Below, one piece after another: positions 17,616 to 26,318 of a DNA stretch of 64,000 nt. The stretch comes from a virus: positions 38,311 through 102,310 of IMG/VR virus record IMGVR_UViG_3300008259_000014; one strand, given 5' to 3'. The notes under the pieces are model-generated. The model saw only the letters and a program-made list of their open reading frames with translations, was not told the DNA's origin and did no database searches. Every line of letters starts with the position of its first letter. Within the stretch, counting starts at the first letter, position 1. Made by a program: the position numbers and the translations under genes.

Positions 17616-17848
17616 TACCAGTCCAAATATACAATACTGTTTATTCCGACTGTTTTTCTTGCACCAGAGTCAGCTCGATAAGTTACTGTAAGGTAATTTT
17701 GGTCTGAAGAAACTACATTACCCCACTCTCTTTTACCATAGACTTGCGCAGCCATTCTTGAGCCTGGTGTAAAGTCTACGATATTAAAGCAGAAGTGCTC
17801 ATCCCAACCGTTTGGTAGTTCATCTTCCCATCTATCTTGTGAATCCAT
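17615..17848 (-). CDS. Small unknown protein
   Basis: 77 residues starting MDSQDRWEDELP, predicted mostly beta strands and rich in Trp. ATG 17848 is preferred over a TTG twelve bases earlier; GGTGA is the likely ribosome site. No domain recognised. Confidence 0.55.
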   Translation of the reverse strand: MDSQDRWEDELPNGWDEHFCFNIVDFTPGSRMAAQVYGKREWGNVVSSDQNYLTVTYRADSGARKTVGINSIVYLDW

Positions 17849-17880
17849 TTTAATCACCAATTTTTATTTGTTAATTCGCT

Positions 17881-17953
17881 CGTGGACCCCGTCCACGACT
17901 ATAGTATAGTCGGGCATTTCTAGGCGGCAATATTTTTTTTTGCCGCCTAGAAA
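17881..17953 (-). terminator. Cluster of three hairpins
   Basis: Three consecutive perfect hairpins: 17917-17930 with 17940-17953 (14 bp, overlapping the uvsE stop), 17898-17912 (GACTATAGTATAGTC) and 17881-17897 (CGTGGAC/GTCCACG). The first probably ends the uvsE transcript; the others form the leader of the 17615-17848 gene. TATACT within the middle one could be a -10. Confidence 0.55.
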
Positions 17954-18891
17954 GATTCCATTCTTGCGGGCAAAATTAGCTTTGTGTAGTTGATCAAAGC
18001 TAGCTCTTTTTCTTTTGCTTCGATCATACAGTCGAATTCATAATCATAGGTATTAATTAGACCTGTGATATAATCAGAATGAGCTTGTGGTTTTGATCCA
18101 TCATTATAATGATCACATCTGGATTCACTATAATGAGTGGCAGGGGTTATAGATCCCCATGTACTAAGAGATAGCTCTAAAGCATCTTTTTCGCTTAGAC
18201 CTCCGCTGCAAAATTTATGATGATGGTAATCAAATACAATTGGAATTCCAGATCTTGAATATATATCTTTATATAGCTCTATAGCAGAATAAAGACCTTC
18301 TTTATCATCATTTTCCACTGTTAATCTTTTTTTAACACTATCTGATAATCTATCAAAATTTGTTAAAAACGTATTTAACGCTACAGCTTTGTCATCATAA
18401 GCTGCGCCAACATGTATATTAATTTTATTATAAGGAGTCTGTGATAGACCAATTAAATCAAAGATCTTTCCATGATTTTCAAGATCCTTAATAGTGTTTA
18501 ATACTACACTTTCAGATGGAGACGATAGCTTATTAAATGGACCAGGATGTGATGTAAGCCTTTGTCCATATGAATTAGCTAAATTTCCGGCCAACTTTAG
18601 ATTAGCAGAGATTTCCTCTATATCTGGCATATCATCTATCTCATAGTGTGAAGCCCATGGAAATATGTCAGAGCTTAATCTGTAAAATTTAATATTATTA
18701 ATTTGATTCCATTTTATAATTTTAACCAAGTCTTCACAATTTTGCAAAGCTAACTTGGAGGCATATTTAATACCCTTCTCATCGAAGGTCTTTTTTATCA
18801 TAGTCCTATTTGTAGTAACTTTGTTTTTGGCCGGAACATTATTAGACAGGGTCATATTTATACAGGCATATCCATATCTATTTTTTTGCAT
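17947..18891 (-). CDS. uvsE: UV damage endonuclease UvsE/UVDE
   Basis: 314 residues of the UVDE family, a TIM-barrel metal enzyme that nicks 5' of UV photoproducts. Visible: YGYACIN at the start, FYRLSSDIFPWASHYE, RLTSHPGPF, NIHVGAAYDDK, VENDD, IPIVFDYHHHKF, and a late THYSES segment; the His, Glu and Asp residues match the metal ligands of the family. Length is normal. AGAGGAATAA precedes the ATG. It would repair phage DNA without relying on the host. Confidence 0.92.
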   Translation of the reverse strand: MQKNRYGYACINMTLSNNVPAKNKVTTNRTMIKKTFDEKGIKYASKLALQNCEDLVKIIKWNQINNIKFYRLSSDIFPWASHYEIDDMPDIEEISANLKLAGNLANSYGQRLTSHPGPFNKLSSPSESVVLNTIKDLENHGKIFDLIGLSQTPYNKINIHVGAAYDDKAVALNTFLTNFDRLSDSVKKRLTVENDDKEGLYSAIELYKDIYSRSGIPIVFDYHHHKFCSGGLSEKDALELSLSTWGSITPATHYSESRCDHYNDGSKPQAHSDYITGLINTYDYEFDCMIEAKEKELALINYTKLILPARMESF

Positions 18892-19305
18892 TTATTCCTC
18901 TAATTTTATTTTTTCAACTTCAATATTGGACAATTCCAATATATTCAATCCTTCCTCTGAATATAATTCATTATAAATAACTTTATTTATATTTGCATTA
19001 ATAATTGCTTTGGCACACATTTCGCATGGCGAATGTGTGACATACATTATTTTTTTATGATTTGATCCATAATCTAGCTTTATTAGAGCATTAACTTCCG
19101 CATGAATAAATCCTGATTCACCAGGATACATAGATGCTCTTTTATTTTTACCGCCTTTTTCATCGCCATTATATCCAAGAGCCAAAACTCTTGTATTATC
19201 CTCTGAAACTATTATGCATCCAACTTTTGTTTTTTCATCAGAAGATCTTAATGAAACAAGATTTGCCATATTTATCCATAATGTATTCCAAGATATTCTA
19301 TTCAC
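18892..19305 (-). CDS. dCMP deaminase-like enzyme
   Basis: 137 residues of the zinc cytidine/deoxycytidylate deaminase family. GFIHAEVNALI carries the HAE zinc/catalytic motif and THSPCEMCAKAI carries PCxxC. The length fits dCMP deaminase, which makes dUMP for thymidylate synthesis. It overlaps the RNA-ligase stop by ATGA and abuts uvsE. A second deaminase-like protein is encoded at 33679-34059. Confidence 0.85.
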   Translation of the reverse strand: MNRISWNTLWINMANLVSLRSSDEKTKVGCIIVSEDNTRVLALGYNGDEKGGKNKRASMYPGESGFIHAEVNALIKLDYGSNHKKIMYVTHSPCEMCAKAIINANINKVIYNELYSEEGLNILELSNIEVEKIKLEE

Positions 19306-20378
19306 TTTAAGAAACCATTTCTATATACTTTTATATATTTTTCATTTGAAATTTTTTCATTTCCAGAAAAGGCGTCACTAAGCATCCATCTTAAATCTGG
19401 ATTATCAATAGCAACTTCTTTTCTACTCTTTCCTGTTTTAACTATAGATAATAAAAAGTTATAAGAGTTATCCCATTTTGATGCTTGTTTGTTAAATTCA
19501 AATGAGATATCTGTTATCTTTTGAATAACTTCTGGGTAAAACTCATCAGGAATAAAAAACTTTTTAAAATCAATTAAACCAGATATTTCGTAATCTTGCC
19601 AAATATCATGTATGTAATGATCAGAGTTTAAACTAGATATTGCTTTTGAAAGCTCAAAATACTTTAATGATTTTATTTTTAATTTAAATCCATCATCTAA
19701 GGTTACAACTATTCCTTCAAAATTGGGGTCATTATTTGCTTTTATAATTGCATAGATATCTTTTGGAGTTTTTACCAAGTATGTATTTGGCCTCTTGCAT
19801 CCGAGCAAATCTGCTAGTAGATCAGATCCTGATTGGCTTAGTTCTAAGCCAGACCCTATATTTATAGATGATAAAAGTATAAGATTGTCTTCTTTATGCC
19901 TTCTACATACTATTCGATTTGAAGGTCCCACTAGCTCAAATAGCATTGTATTGTTTTTTACAAAATTCTTGTCAGCAAAAAGATCATGCCTATCGTTCCA
20001 TATTTCTTTTGCCATCTTTGCCTGGCTAGATTCAAAAGATCCTCTTGTTGAAAAATGAACATCTCCATCTATAACAAATGAAATTATTAATGATCCATCT
20101 TCTTTTTCCTGAGCAAAGGATACCTTTCTTTCCATAAAAGAAGAGTCAACTTCTTCAATATTAAAAAACTTTGTAAAAGGAATTGCTATACACTTTTTGT
20201 TGTGAAAGACAATGCCTCTTGCCCATATATTTACATTATTCCATTTTTTATCATAAGTAACAGAATCTAAGTAATTAAACCCAACCAAATTAGGTATGGT
20301 TGGGTGAGAAAACATAACAATATTCTTCCTTTCGACTTCTATCAAGAAGTCTTCATAAGAGGGTATTTTATTTGACAT
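19302..20378 (-). CDS. rnlA: RNA ligase, T4 Rnl1-like
   Basis: 358 residues of the ATP-dependent nucleotidyltransferase ligases. EKEDGSLI (about 111-118) is motif I with the lysine that takes AMP, FSTRGSF is motif Ia, LFELVGPSNRIV is motif III, FEGIVVTL is motif IV, and LKIKS is motif V. Order and length match T4 RNA ligase 1, which rejoins tRNA cleaved by host anticodon nucleases; the nearby kinase (6628-7362) and HAD phosphatase could supply end healing. AAAGGAATAAA precedes the ATG. Confidence 0.88.
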   Translation of the reverse strand: MSNKIPSYEDFLIEVERKNIVMFSHPTIPNLVGFNYLDSVTYDKKWNNVNIWARGIVFHNKKCIAIPFTKFFNIEEVDSSFMERKVSFAQEKEDGSLIISFVIDGDVHFSTRGSFESSQAKMAKEIWNDRHDLFADKNFVKNNTMLFELVGPSNRIVCRRHKEDNLILLSSINIGSGLELSQSGSDLLADLLGCKRPNTYLVKTPKDIYAIIKANNDPNFEGIVVTLDDGFKLKIKSLKYFELSKAISSLNSDHYIHDIWQDYEISGLIDFKKFFIPDEFYPEVIQKITDISFEFNKQASKWDNSYNFLLSIVKTGKSRKEVAIDNPDLRWMLSDAFSGNEKISNEKYIKVYRNGFLK

Positions 20379-20379
20379 T

Positions 20380-21672
20380 TTATTCCTTTGAGTTATACTT
20401 ATTTATAAGATATCTCATATATTTTTCTCTATAATATCCGCCATATCCCATTAAGTGCATTGTCATATCTCTTTCCTTCCAGTTTACAGGATGGGAATTA
20501 AATACTGACTCAGGCAGTCTTAGGTAATCTCTATTCTCAGTTCCAAACTCTTTGCATCTATTTATTAGCATTGTTTGATCGCCTCCAAAGGCGTATACTG
20601 AGCTTTTATCTCCGGCAATTATTATATCAGAACACACTTGATTTAAGAGCTTCTTTGAAAAATCTGATTTTTTAAATATCATAAAGCCTGAATTAAAAAA
20701 ATGCTCTAATGATGGATCTTTACATACAATAAAGCTATGATCAAAATTTTTTGCTATATTTACTATAGATTTTTCTGGGTTTGTAAAGACAATATCAGAA
20801 TCAACCCATATAACAGTTTCATATTTTTTAAGTACTTCGTTTATTGCAAAAGTCTTTGACCAGTTCCCAGGCTGATTACTTAGTATTGCAAAGTTGTAAA
20901 TTTTATAAGATATTTTATGATGATCACAATAAAATTTTATTGACTCTGCAGAAAGCCTTCCTTGTGTTTTTATATTTTCTGTATACAGAGAAACAATACA
21001 CGTATCAGATCCGTAGTCTTTTTCTAGTTCAATATCCTTTGTATCAATAGATACAGGAACTTCCATATTTACATATCTAGACTCATGACTAAGATCATCG
21101 TCTCCATATGAAGCTAAAAAGAACTCTTTCATTGGAGCTATAGAACTATTAAAATAAAATAAATCACGAATAGTAAAAATTGAATATTTTATTTTTGTTG
21201 CATTTAATAGGTTTATAACGCCTTGAGAATAAGCCTGCATATCTCTTGAATTTTTCGCAGCGCATAACTCAAATGTTGTTATGGAGTTATCTATGCTTAA
21301 AATTTTTCTTAGCAGTACTTTATTTTGATCATTGTTTCTTATTGCAAGAAAATGAAGATTTAATATTTTTGAATCTTTACTTGGAGCGGATAGCACTATA
21401 TCACTTCCGCAATATGTAATATTACTAATATCGTAATCAAGGTTATTTATAGCTGTATATGGTCCGCATACAATTACCCATTCAGCTTTTGAACTGAATA
21501 AAGTAGAATATAGTGTTCCAAGCATTATTGGAATATAATCAGAATTGGAAGCTGGATAGTCAAGCTCCTGCTGAATCAATGATATATTATTTTTCTTGCA
21601 GTAGACTTTGTAAGTCTCCAGGCTTCTTTTGAAATCTTTATGATAAATGGTTATTAATTCTATATTTTGCAT
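20380..21672 (-). CDS. Glycosyltransferase, GT34 (GMA12/MNN10)-like
   Basis: 430 residues. The C-terminal half is a GT-A fold: ETVIWVDSDIVF carries the DxD metal motif (about 285), FFNSGFMIFKKSDFS, GGDQTMLI and MHLMGYGG follow in the order seen in galactosyl/mannosyltransferases of the GMA12 type. The N-terminal half looks like a degenerate copy of the same fold (WVICGPY in place of the DxD). It may glycosylate phage DNA, a virion protein or a host glycan. Confidence 0.7.
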   Translation of the reverse strand: MQNIELITIYHKDFKRSLETYKVYCKKNNISLIQQELDYPASNSDYIPIMLGTLYSTLFSSKAEWVIVCGPYTAINNLDYDISNITYCGSDIVLSAPSKDSKILNLHFLAIRNNDQNKVLLRKILSIDNSITTFELCAAKNSRDMQAYSQGVINLLNATKIKYSIFTIRDLFYFNSSIAPMKEFFLASYGDDDLSHESRYVNMEVPVSIDTKDIELEKDYGSDTCIVSLYTENIKTQGRLSAESIKFYCDHHKISYKIYNFAILSNQPGNWSKTFAINEVLKKYETVIWVDSDIVFTNPEKSIVNIAKNFDHSFIVCKDPSLEHFFNSGFMIFKKSDFSKKLLNQVCSDIIIAGDKSSVYAFGGDQTMLINRCKEFGTENRDYLRLPESVFNSHPVNWKERDMTMHLMGYGGYYREKYMRYLINKYNSKE

Positions 21673-21685
21673 AACATATAAAATA

Positions 21686-21697
21686 TTAATTAATAGA
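21686..21697 (-). promoter_or_regulatory. Recurrent 12-mer TCTATTAATTAA
   Basis: Third exact copy of the 12-mer. Here it overlaps the last codons and stop of the 21686-22597 gene and lies about 14 bases before the glycosyltransferase ATG. Confidence 0.3.
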
Positions 21698-22597
21698 CGC
21701 TAAATCATCTTCTGTATATAAGAATCCTGACGTGTAATCTCCCCTAGTATGTAAGAATAATTTAATATCTTCATGCTTAAACAAGCCAAAAAAAGCTTTG
21801 TTTATATGTTTTTCCATATAAATAAATGGAATTATTACTGAGAAGAATTCAACCTCTTTGAGTGCATCATAGAATTCTCTCATAGCTTTGGAAAACTCAT
21901 AACACTCCTTATGTTTTTTTACATTTCCTACTTTTATATCTTCCTGCACAAATTTGTATCCATCAATCGCATAACACTCAGAGTTTCTTGAGTGCCATGG
22001 CTCATATACATCCTTTATATCAATACCAGTAGCAACAACCCAATATTCTGGATTTTCACGATCTGGAATCTCTCTTGGTGATTGTATATCATATTCAAAA
22101 TAATAATTTTCCACACCTATAGTATATTTTTCAAATTTTAATGTTTTACCATCTTTATTTAAGATATTAATAATATCGCCTTTTTTGCCCTCTCTCTTCA
22201 TCAGATCTTTAACATTTTTGTTTTTTTCTGAAAAATTTGCTTTAGATTTTTTAAAATTGGCAAGAGCATCTAAGGCAGCCTTAAAAATTACACCTTTTTC
22301 AGTAAAAAGATTTTCTGTTTTATTGTCTTTTACTGCAAGTAATATTTCTTCATGATTTTTTGCCATATCATATATATCTTTATATTTAGAGTATTTTATA
22401 AAAAAGTTTTTATATTTTCCCAAAATATATGTATAAGACCTAAGCTTAATTTTTATATTAACCTTTAGTAATTTATTTTTTAAATCTACATCTTCAAGTT
22501 CCCAAATATAAGAATCAAAGATTTCTGGTGCTAGAGTTTTTTCACCTGAAAAATCATCATCAATAACGTATGAGATTGCTTTGCTATCTGTCATCAT
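21686..22597 (-). CDS. Duplicated module, large protein B
   Basis: 303 residues, paralogous with the 22950-23864 product: the C-termini align as FFGLFKHEDIKLFLH...YTEDDLAS against YFALFKHKDYKFYVH...YTEDEISS, and both carry a helical charged middle. No known motif. It overlaps its small Cys-rich partner by ATGA. The repeated small-then-large order indicates duplication of a two-gene cassette. Confidence 0.65.
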   Translation of the reverse strand: MMTDSKAISYVIDDDFSGEKTLAPEIFDSYIWELEDVDLKNKLLKVNIKIKLRSYTYILGKYKNFFIKYSKYKDIYDMAKNHEEILLAVKDNKTENLFTEKGVIFKAALDALANFKKSKANFSEKNKNVKDLMKREGKKGDIINILNKDGKTLKFEKYTIGVENYYFEYDIQSPREIPDRENPEYWVVATGIDIKDVYEPWHSRNSECYAIDGYKFVQEDIKVGNVKKHKECYEFSKAMREFYDALKEVEFFSVIIPFIYMEKHINKAFFGLFKHEDIKLFLHTRGDYTSGFLYTEDDLASIN

Positions 22598-22956
22598 AGC
22601 CCCTTTTTATCAAGGTAGGTATTTTCCCATTTTTTGCACAGCTTTTCTTTTTCCGTGCTTGCAACATATTCCCTCTCCCAATCAGAATCTTCCAGATTAA
22701 GAAGAATATCGTACTCTACCTCTTTGAGGTAGTTCTCGACAGAATCTACGTATTTTACAGCTTGAACTGTTAGACATTTTTGACATCTAGCTAATAATAA
22801 CTTTTGCAAAGGCTCAACTACAGCTCCATCCTCGTCAACTTTTACAAAAACCCTGCAGTTAGTTCGGCAAATTGAAACAGAAGATGGATGCAGTAACCTT
22901 GTACATTTACTGCATTTATATGTATCATTGTATGCTATACTATTTTTCACTAACAT
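22594..22956 (-). CDS. Duplicated module, small zinc-ribbon protein B
   Basis: 120 residues with CSKC, CRTNC and CQKC pairs in the first half, consistent with zinc binding. Paralogous with the 23866-24216 product: both share HP[AS][SV], LLARC-KCLTVQAV against LAIACLSCGQAQVV, a SVENYLKE/SIQEYLEK helix, and W-x-(R/K)EY(V/L)AS near the end. Overlaps the large genes on both sides. Function unknown. Confidence 0.65.
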   Translation of the reverse strand: MLVKNSIAYNDTYKCSKCTRLLHPSSVSICRTNCRVFVKVDEDGAVVEPLQKLLLARCQKCLTVQAVKYVDSVENYLKEVEYDILLNLEDSDWEREYVASTEKEKLCKKWENTYLDKKGL

Positions 22957-23864
22957 GAAGAAATTTCATCCTCGGTGTAAATTGATCCCCATCCACCCTT
23001 CGTAGACATATGAACGTAAAATTTATAATCTTTATGCTTAAATAGTGCAAAATAATTATTTTTTGGAACCATTCTTGAATAAATAATTATAAGAAAACGA
23101 GAGAAAAACTCTAAATCACTTGTTAAATCATTAAATTCTCTAGAAATTTTGATGAACTCATCACACTCTTCATAGAAGTCTATTCTATTAGAATCAAATG
23201 AAACTTCACCGTAACCCATAACAGAGTAATTTTTATTCTTAATAAAGAATGAACTATTTACAGATTCTATGTTTGAGGATACTCTATATTTTGATGAATT
23301 ATCTACTTTTGAATTTGGAATAATTGCTCTTCCAAATTCATTTTCTGATATCCACAATGTATCAAAACATATAAGAGCATTTTTAATAATATCCCCATTA
23401 TAGTGTTTATATTCTGGAGCAAAATGAATTAGCTTTTGCCTAGAGGATTGTGCAATAAGTTTTTTAACTTTTTCTTCTGATTTTTTAAAAATCTCATATT
23501 CAATATTTCTTTTCTCAATCTTTTTATTGATCAAATCAAATATTGCATCTTTTCCACCAAAAACTGTGTCTAATTCATTAGACACCATCTTTTCCATAAA
23601 AGAATCAAAATTTTCGATTAGATCATGAAAACTTTTATATTTGCAAAGTTCAAAAAAAGTATCCGGTGATGTATTTACTATATCAATCATAGCTTTAGAA
23701 ACATCAAATATATCTATATTTAGAGTTTCAAAATGCGAAAGAAGATCAGATCTGTATTTATAAAAATAGGCATTAATAAATTCTGATTTTATCTTTAATT
23801 GTTTTTTACCATATCGACTATTTTCTATAAATAGATTTGGATCAATATTTTGAGAATTTTTCAT
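22950..23864 (-). CDS. Duplicated module, large protein A
   Basis: 304 residues, paralogue of the 21686-22597 product, with the conserved C-terminal FALFKHKDYKFYVH...GSIYTEDEISS. It starts one base after the small gene of its pair ends, so the two are co-translated. No enzymatic motif is seen. Confidence 0.65.
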   Translation of the reverse strand: MKNSQNIDPNLFIENSRYGKKQLKIKSEFINAYFYKYRSDLLSHFETLNIDIFDVSKAMIDIVNTSPDTFFELCKYKSFHDLIENFDSFMEKMVSNELDTVFGGKDAIFDLINKKIEKRNIEYEIFKKSEEKVKKLIAQSSRQKLIHFAPEYKHYNGDIIKNALICFDTLWISENEFGRAIIPNSKVDNSSKYRVSSNIESVNSSFFIKNKNYSVMGYGEVSFDSNRIDFYEECDEFIKISREFNDLTSDLEFFSRFLIIIYSRMVPKNNYFALFKHKDYKFYVHMSTKGGWGSIYTEDEISSC

Positions 23865-23865
23865 T

Positions 23866-24216
23866 TTATTTCTGGTCTATTATTGTTTTGATAAATTTTT
23901 CCTTATCTACTGATGCAAGGTATTCTTTATGCCATCCATCAATATCTAAATAAAAAGTAATTATACTTTCTGCTTTCTCAAGATATTCTTGAATTGAGGA
24001 ATAGTATTCTACTACTTGAGCTTGTCCGCAAGACAAACAGGCTATAGCGAGCTTCTTTTCTATTGGAAATGAGACATGCCCTTGCTCTGTGCTCTTTAGC
24101 AAAATCCTCCTATCCCTATTGCTAGGAGAGAATACGGCTGGATGAATAACTACATCGCAGAATTTGTTAATACATCGTATTGTGTCGTTCAGCGGAGCTT
24201 GCTCTATTTTGCTCAT
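23866..24216 (-). CDS. Duplicated module, small zinc-ribbon protein A
   Basis: 116 residues with Cys pairs (CINKFC and CLSC), paralogue of the 22594-22956 product. First gene of the four-gene module, with its own promoter at 24249-24276 and AGGAA before the ATG. Function unknown; zinc binding is inferred. Confidence 0.65.
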   Translation of the reverse strand: MSKIEQAPLNDTIRCINKFCDVVIHPAVFSPSNRDRRILLKSTEQGHVSFPIEKKLAIACLSCGQAQVVEYYSSIQEYLEKAESIITFYLDIDGWHKEYLASVDKEKFIKTIIDQK

Positions 24217-24248
24217 TTCCTATGTTCGCCCTTTATTGGTTCGCGGTC

Positions 24249-24276
24249 ATTTTAACCAGGTGATTACTGGTGTCAA
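24249..24276 (-). promoter_or_regulatory. Sigma-70-like promoter with operator-like dyad
   Basis: The minus strand reads TTGACA, 16 bases, TAAAAT. The spacer holds ACCAG and CTGGT arms forming a dyad, and shares TAATC and CCTGGTTA with two other promoters (2605-2632, 55803-55830). It drives the duplicated module and lies just after the AAA ATPase terminator. Confidence 0.65.
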
Positions 24277-24314
24277 TAAAATAAAACAGCCAGTAGTAAA
24301 AAACTACTGGCTGG
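24275..24314 (-). terminator. Terminator after the AAA ATPase gene
   Basis: A perfect 10-bp stem (24287-24296 with 24304-24313) followed on the minus strand by TTTTATTTTATT. Confidence 0.75.
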
Positions 24315-24336
24315 ATAAATAGCGCAAATATAGCCG

Positions 24337-25617
24337 CTAGTAATAGCCGACACCTGCTTTGTTTGCCTTTACCTGCTTTCCAAGATTTGACAACATTTCA
24401 TTTGCAGATTCCATTATATCATCATCTCTAATTAAAGAGATATCTTCTGCATAATTTGATTTTGAAAATGCTTTGTTTGCTGCATTTAAAAAGATACCTT
24501 TCACAAAGGCCATAGAGTGGCCTATTACCATTTTTGCAACCTTTTTTGTGCAATCTTCAGTAACAGAATCATTGTTGCAGAGCTTGATTAAATACTCAGA
24601 AATTGTATCTTCAGTTGGACAATCAAATGGTATTCTCATATCAAATCTTCCAGGCCTTAGTAAGACTTCTGGATCTAATTTTTTCGGATCATTTGCTGTT
24701 GCAATTAATATAGAATTTGTTCTTTGTGTTACGCCGTCAAGACAGTTTAATATTGCAGACAGAGAAACTTGTGTTTTAAAACTCTCTTCCTTTGAAAAGT
24801 ATCTGTCAATATCTTCTAGCAATAGAATTCTTATATTTTTTGCTGTCGTGATATTTTTATCAATCCTTGGTGGAGCACTTTCTTCAAAAGAAATTGGAAT
24901 TTCTGGAACAGCATATGAGTATGGAGGCTTTCTTGTCTCCAAATCTCCTAGCATCCATCTAGAAAATTCATTATCTGGATCTTCATATTTTCCAGAAAAT
25001 GAAAATGATTCTACAGGTCTATTGTAGTACTTTGATATAGCTCTAATTACAGAAGTCTTTCCATTTCCTGGTGGACCATAAAGTAAATATGATCTAGCAT
25101 AGGGAAGATCTCTAAGTGTGAACCAGTTTTTTGACCTTGAAAAAAACAACACATCTTTCCTCATGGATTCTGTTTTTTCATTCCAAATAACAGAATTCAG
25201 GTTGCTCTCATCAAGAATTGGTTTTTCTTTTATTTTAATAGCATTGATAAAGTTATCAAATAAAGAAATATTATTCTTGTCTATAACAAAACCATAGTAT
25301 GCAGAGTATACAATGCAATTAGTTTTTGGAATTTTGTAAGTATTATTACATTTTCTTTTTACAAAACTGCCGTCCTTAGAGATAGAAATAACATTGTCAG
25401 GAAGATACTCTTCCATATTTGAAACAATTTCTGATCTTAAATTAAATGAATAATCATAGATATCTTTTATAATTTCAATAATAACTAAATCATCAAAGTT
25501 AGAATTAGAGAATATTTTTTCTACATAAGATCTATCCTGCCTTAGCTGATCTACGGCATTTGCATCCATTATATTACTAACTATTGAATAGTTATATTTT
25601 GTAGCAATATTTAGCAT
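24337..25617 (-). CDS. AAA+ ATPase, BCS1-like
   Basis: 426 residues. The AAA module has Walker A GPPGNGKTS (about 182-190), Walker B ILLLEDIDRYF, sensor-1 ILIATANDP, the arginine-finger segment LLRPGRFDMRIPF, and a C-terminal lid. This matches the BCS1/FtsH-like clade. The N-terminal 170 residues probably bind substrate. Phage BCS1-like ATPases occur in many large phages; the client is unknown. GGAG precedes the ATG. Confidence 0.85.
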   Translation of the reverse strand: MLNIATKYNYSIVSNIMDANAVDQLRQDRSYVEKIFSNSNFDDLVIIEIIKDIYDYSFNLRSEIVSNMEEYLPDNVISISKDGSFVKRKCNNTYKIPKTNCIVYSAYYGFVIDKNNISLFDNFINAIKIKEKPILDESNLNSVIWNEKTESMRKDVLFFSRSKNWFTLRDLPYARSYLLYGPPGNGKTSVIRAISKYYNRPVESFSFSGKYEDPDNEFSRWMLGDLETRKPPYSYAVPEIPISFEESAPPRIDKNITTAKNIRILLLEDIDRYFSKEESFKTQVSLSAILNCLDGVTQRTNSILIATANDPKKLDPEVLLRPGRFDMRIPFDCPTEDTISEYLIKLCNNDSVTEDCTKKVAKMVIGHSMAFVKGIFLNAANKAFSKSNYAEDISLIRDDDIMESANEMLSNLGKQVKANKAGVGYY

Positions 25618-25618
25618 C

Positions 25619-25912
25619 TCATGACTCCTTTAATATACCAAGCGCTTTTGTTTGAGCTGAAAATTTATAGTCACAATATTTATTATTACAGTCTTTATAT
25701 TTTGGTACATATTTTTCAGCTTCCTCTTTTGTCTTAAATAATTTGCATACAGTCCACCCAACTTTCGATGATTCTCTTCCATATGAGGCCCACCTAAATG
25801 GGTCGCTTTCTGATTGCGGATCTTCCGAATAATCATTTCCAACTATATCTGTATTATTTTCAACTTTAAATAAGGATAGAGTATTTGTCGGGGATTTTAA
25901 AACATATATCAT
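25619..25912 (-). CDS. Unknown small protein
   Basis: 97 residues with a WTVCKLFKTKEEAEKY segment typical of small phage proteins, but no assignable domain. It overlaps its neighbour by ATGA and precedes the AAA ATPase gene. Confidence 0.55.
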   Translation of the reverse strand: MIYVLKSPTNTLSLFKVENNTDIVGNDYSEDPQSESDPFRWASYGRESSKVGWTVCKLFKTKEEAEKYVPKYKDCNNKYCDYKFSAQTKALGILKES

Positions 25913-26298
25913 TTTACACCATTAGCACTCAATTTATCTTGAACCTCTAAGTAAAGTTTATATAAATGAACAAATTTATCTTGAGACAATAAAAATTCTA
26001 CATTCTCTATTTTTATAAGTTCTGCATTAATCTCTTCCATCTTTCCATATAGAAAATACTTTCCCCGCGTTAAATTTGAATAAAGTTTGTAATAGACCCT
26101 AATTTGCTTATTTGTTACTTTATAACCAGTTAAAACTCCAGTTGCTAAATATTTATGCCTAATACCAGCAATAGTTACAAAGCAGTCACCAATGTCTATT
26201 TCTCTTCCAAAGAAATCTTTTAATAAGAAATTAGCTTTTTTCGTTGAAAAATCCTCTATTAGATCTTCGTCGAGTTCGTCATCAATATCTAGACTCAT
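25909..26298 (-). CDS. Unknown 129-residue protein
   Basis: Acidic N-terminus (DIDDELDEDLIEDF) then a beta-rich region (FFGREIDIGDCFVTIAGIR...) and a helical end. No recognised motif. GGAGATTAA precedes the ATG. Confidence 0.55.
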   Translation of the reverse strand: MSLDIDDELDEDLIEDFSTKKANFLLKDFFGREIDIGDCFVTIAGIRHKYLATGVLTGYKVTNKQIRVYYKLYSNLTRGKYFLYGKMEEINAELIKIENVEFLLSQDKFVHLYKLYLEVQDKLSANGVK

Positions 26299-26318
26299 TT
26301 AATCTCCATATTATTTTA

